DNA of 64,000 nucleotides from Entrophospora sp. SA101 (lineage: Eukaryota > Glomeromycota > Glomeromycetes > Entrophosporales > Entrophosporaceae): assembly GCA_958430865.1 (NCBI GenBank), contig CAUDNR010004467.1:66369-130368 (forward strand). The letters are read 5' to 3'. A program made the translations under genes and the position numbers. The notes below the pieces were generated by a model, which made no database searches, was not told the origin of the DNA, and saw only the letters and a program-made list of their open reading frames with translations. Below are positions 61,567-64,000 of this stretch, piece by piece. Every line of letters begins with the position of its first letter. Within the stretch, counting starts at the first letter, position 1.

Positions 61567-61659
61567 ATGTCGAATTTCAATGAAAAAAATCAGGATGAAG
61601 AAGACATCGAAGATACATCTCTTATTTCAAGTCAAGATGCTTTATTAGCTATTGAAAAG
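61567..61659 (+). other. Orphan 31-codon exon-like segment
   Basis: ATG at 61567 opens an acidic segment (NQDEEDIEDTSLISSQDALL) ending at AAG followed by a GTAAAC donor. The next supported sequence is the BTB relic at 61751, which has its own start, so this may belong to another, lost gene. Confidence 0.3.
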
Positions 61660-62004
61660 GTAAACTTGTTTACATATATAAATTATTTGTTATGATGTTG
61701 TTGATTGTGTCTCTGATTTATATTAATATTATTATATAATATTTTTTAAGATGTCTAATAATTTTATATCCTTAGAAAAACTTGCAATACTAGTTAATAT
61801 AACTTCATCATTAAAATATATCAGTAAACTTGTAAATGATCTAACCAATCTATTAAATGAACCTGACTTTTACAATGTAGAAATCAAAGCAGGAATAGGC
61901 CAAAACATCAAAACATTTAAAGCTCACTCGACCATTTTAAAAACAAGGTCATCATACTTTAAAGTTGCTTTATCAAGCATTTGGGTAAGGAGATCTGAAG
62001 AAGG

Positions 62005-62147
62005 CAGGGTTGGCAAATGTGTGGTCCATTGATGGTCTATTGGGTCCATTAATGTAATATTTTAACCATATTTAGTATTTTATTAATGGTAATGGACCAG
62101 CCCAAAATCCATCAGTTCTCAATGGACCAGACAATTTGCCAACCTTG
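62005..62147. mobile_element. 143-bp hAT-type MITE inside the BTB exon
   Basis: Ends are CAGGGTTGGCAAATGTGTGG and the inverse of CAAGGTTGGCAAATTGTCTG, followed inward by GTCCATTGA on both sides. It is flanked by GAAGAAGG (61997-62004) and GAAGAAGA (62148-62155), an 8-bp duplication with one mismatch, as expected for hAT insertions. Removing it and one duplicate restores the SEE-DTILFEK reading frame. Confidence 0.88.
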
Positions 62148-62337
62148 GAAGAAGATACTATTTTATTTGAAAAAACCAACATATCTCCCAAAGTGTTTGA
62201 AGCTTTTTTAAAGTAAGATTAGTTTAATTTTAATTATTTGAATGATTATTAAATAAATTTTTTTATTATAAATATAAAACTAAAACAATTAAAATAAAAA
62301 GTTTTTTTTCAAAGGTATATTTATAGTGTTCCATGTT

Positions 62338-62462
62338 GCAATCCAAAAAAGGAAACCAAAGTGGTCGCAAAGGTGGTTGCAACCAGGTGTCACAAACCAT
62401 TTTTATATGTTGCAAATATGGTTGCAACCATCACCAGGAATTGTGACCAGCATCTATATATA
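62338..62462. mobile_element. ~125-bp insertion flanked by a 13-bp duplication
   Basis: TATATTTATAGTG occurs immediately before and after the insert (about 62318-62331 and 62458-62471). It splits the BTB codons for KYIYSG. Inside, GGTTGCAACCA occurs twice (about 62375 and 62420), together with CACAAACCATTTTTATATG. I see no clear long terminal repeats. The boundaries are good to a few bases. Confidence 0.6.
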
Positions 62463-62760
62463 TTTATAGTGGAATTATTAATATTGATAATTTTGATTGC
62501 AATGAAATTATGGAGCTTCTCATGGCATGTGATGAATTGGATGTTAGTGATTTACTTGATGACTTACTAAACTGTTTAATTGTCAAAACAAAGAATGGAT
62601 TCAACAGAACCTATCAATTTTCATCAAGACACCCATCATTCAGCATACTTTATAAATACTTTGAAGGTTTAACTTCATGAGATCCAAAATTGATTTTTAC
62701 ATCTAATGATTTCAAAAGTATTGAAAAGCCAACATCAGGAAATTAATTTAGTGTAAACTT

Positions 62761-62825
62761 GTGTAAATCCTACAATGCCAACATAATATTGCATAAATCT
62801 TATGGTGTCGATGTAAGATTTACAC
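62761..62825. mobile_element. 65-bp hairpin (mini-MITE-like)
   Basis: Starts GTGTAAATCCTACAATGCCA and ends with the near-inverse GGTGTCGATGTAAGATTTACAC, giving an imperfect stem of about 22 bp and a short loop. GTGTAAACTT just upstream (62751) may be another end fragment. It sits in the deleted BACK region of the BTB-TLDc relic. Confidence 0.6.
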
Positions 62826-63710
62826 TTTTTTATTATTAAACTTACAATTGACACATGCAAATTATTTTTATATTTTCTGGATGAATGTTAATGAGTTTGT
62901 TAAAAAAAGATAATTTAAATTTAAAGGGGAATTGGAAAAAATAAAAAATTGGAAGAAAAAAACATTTTAAATCGGAATAAAGATGATTTTAAGGAGTTAA
63001 AGAATACATTAGGAGGTATCATTCCTTTAATTAGATTTCAGGATATTTCTAATAGGGATTTTAGTGACAAAATTGTTGTTCAATATCAAATGCTTTTTCT
63101 TACAGATTTATGGAGAAATATTTGGAATTATTATACAAATCTTGATGAAGAATCAGCTTTAAATTTATTACCATCAAGAGGTTCAACAATTGGATCAACA
63201 ATAATTAAACAAACCCTTGTTTCACTTTTTGAAAATTGGATTGATAAAACACAACTATCACTTGCTTCATTAAAAAAAGCTAAACATAAATTTAAATCTT
63301 TATATTGTAGCACTAGAGATGGTTTAAATCCACATGCATTCCATCAAAAGTGTAAAGACATTACCAAAACTATTGTAGTTGCAAAAATAGAAAATTCTGA
63401 GCAAATAGTTGGCGGGTATAATCCATTTAACTGGTATGGAAATAGATATAAATATACAAATGAAAGCTTCATATTTAATATTAACAATAGAAATGATAGT
63501 ACTGCACAACTTAGTTATGTCATTGATGGTGAAAATCAATTTGCAATTGGTTGTAAACCTAGTTCATTTCCTATTTTTGGCTATAATGATCTTTATTTTG
63601 ATCAAAATGGTACAATTTTTGGTACTCCAAAAACTTATAGTAACATCAATATACCATTTTATGGTAAATTTGATGAATTGGAAGTTCTTCAACTAATTGA
63701 TAATACTTGA

Positions 63711-64000
63711 TAATTGTTGAAATAAATTTTTAAAAATGAATTAATAATAATTTTCTAATAAACTTAAAATATCTATTGCTTTTTAACATTCAACTTTTTT
63801 TAATTTTAATACTTAATGTGATGATGCTTTTAATAATGAGTTATCTGCATTGATTTTTAAATAGGGACCAGCAGGATAATTATGTTAATAAAACACATAT
63901 AAAGGATTAAAACAACCCTTATTAAAAGTAAATTCAATTTCATTAAGTTTAATCATTCCTCATTTGCCTTATGAAAGCAGATTGGAAAGAAACTCTAAAC
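63711..64000. other. 3' flank, no feature seen
   Basis: AT-rich sequence after the TLDc stop codon; nothing supported up to the window end. Confidence 0.5.

Larger units (their letters stand above)
61751..63710 (+). pseudogene. BTB-TLDc family gene, interrupted by insertions
   Basis: The BTB half reads LLNEPDFYNVEIKAGIGQN, IKTFKAHSTILKTRSSYFKV, then WVRRSEE, is interrupted by a MITE at 62005-62147, and resumes DTILFEKTNISPKVFEAFLK (62153 onward). A normal intron follows (about 62213-62315). A second insertion splits KYIYSG (about 62338-62462), and reading resumes IINIDNFDCNEIMELLMACD. The BACK-like helical region stops at a TGA (62678-62680), near a hairpin element. The TLDc half (62949-63710) is open: LKNTLGGIIPLIRFQDIS, then FKSLYCSTRDGLNPHAFHQK, IVGGYNPFNW and a final EVLQLIDNT. 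BTB-TLDc proteins are hugely expanded in Rhizophagus; their function is uncertain. Confidence 0.85.

Overview
The window looks like nuclear DNA of an arbuscular mycorrhizal fungus, most likely Rhizophagus or a close Glomeromycotina relative. I infer this from the AT-rich composition, the short AT-rich introns, and lineage-expanded families: zinc-ribbon TKL-type kinases, BTB-TLDc proteins, WD40/ion-transport proteins and PIF1-like helicase fragments. There is also a Pil1/Lsp1-type eisosome gene. No species marker such as rDNA is present, so the assignment is inference.

Layout. 1-5995 holds a degenerate multi-exon hypothetical gene, a hidden PD-(D/E)XK nuclease-like pseudogene and a pogo-type transposase relic. 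5996-13616 (arm A) and 20389-28009 (arm A') form a 7,621-bp inverted repeat; position x pairs with 34005-x. Each arm ends outside in a 138-bp palindromic MITE and carries a truncated kinase relic and a complete 8-exon zinc metallopeptidase gene. Arm A also holds the start of a complete Pil1-like gene (12325-15608); arm A' holds only the 5' fragment of that gene. 13617-20388 (B) carries the Pil1 3' part, a dead GH81 glucanase and a dead MULE-like transposase. B recurs in direct orientation at 30575-36671 (B'), just after a 10-N gap that falls inside the polyglutamine repeat. Between A' and the gap is a WD40/ion-transport-like gene cut by the gap.

36672-64000 is a more ordinary mosaic. It contains a kinase pseudogene, an intact ketopantoate reductase gene, a 5-kb gene-poor stretch, an intact kinase, a dead cytochrome b5 reductase, a PIF1 helicase relic split by a 1-kb inversion, an intact mitochondrial ribosome recycling factor, an intact WS/DGAT acyltransferase, and a BTB-TLDc pseudogene hit by two insertions and a hairpin element.

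Gene models that close exactly (exon lengths sum to whole codons) are the metallopeptidase (798 aa, two copies), Pil1-like (967 aa), ketopantoate reductase (380 aa), kinase (467 aa), ribosome recycling factor (335 aa) and WS/DGAT (537 aa). Nearly everything else is decaying. The main puzzle is the A-B-A'-C-gap-B'-D structure: it is either a recent complex duplication or an assembly/amplification chimera. The genes show no joint pathway. The only notable neighbour relation is the divergent pair metallopeptidase/Pil1, which shares a 1.9-kb intergenic region.
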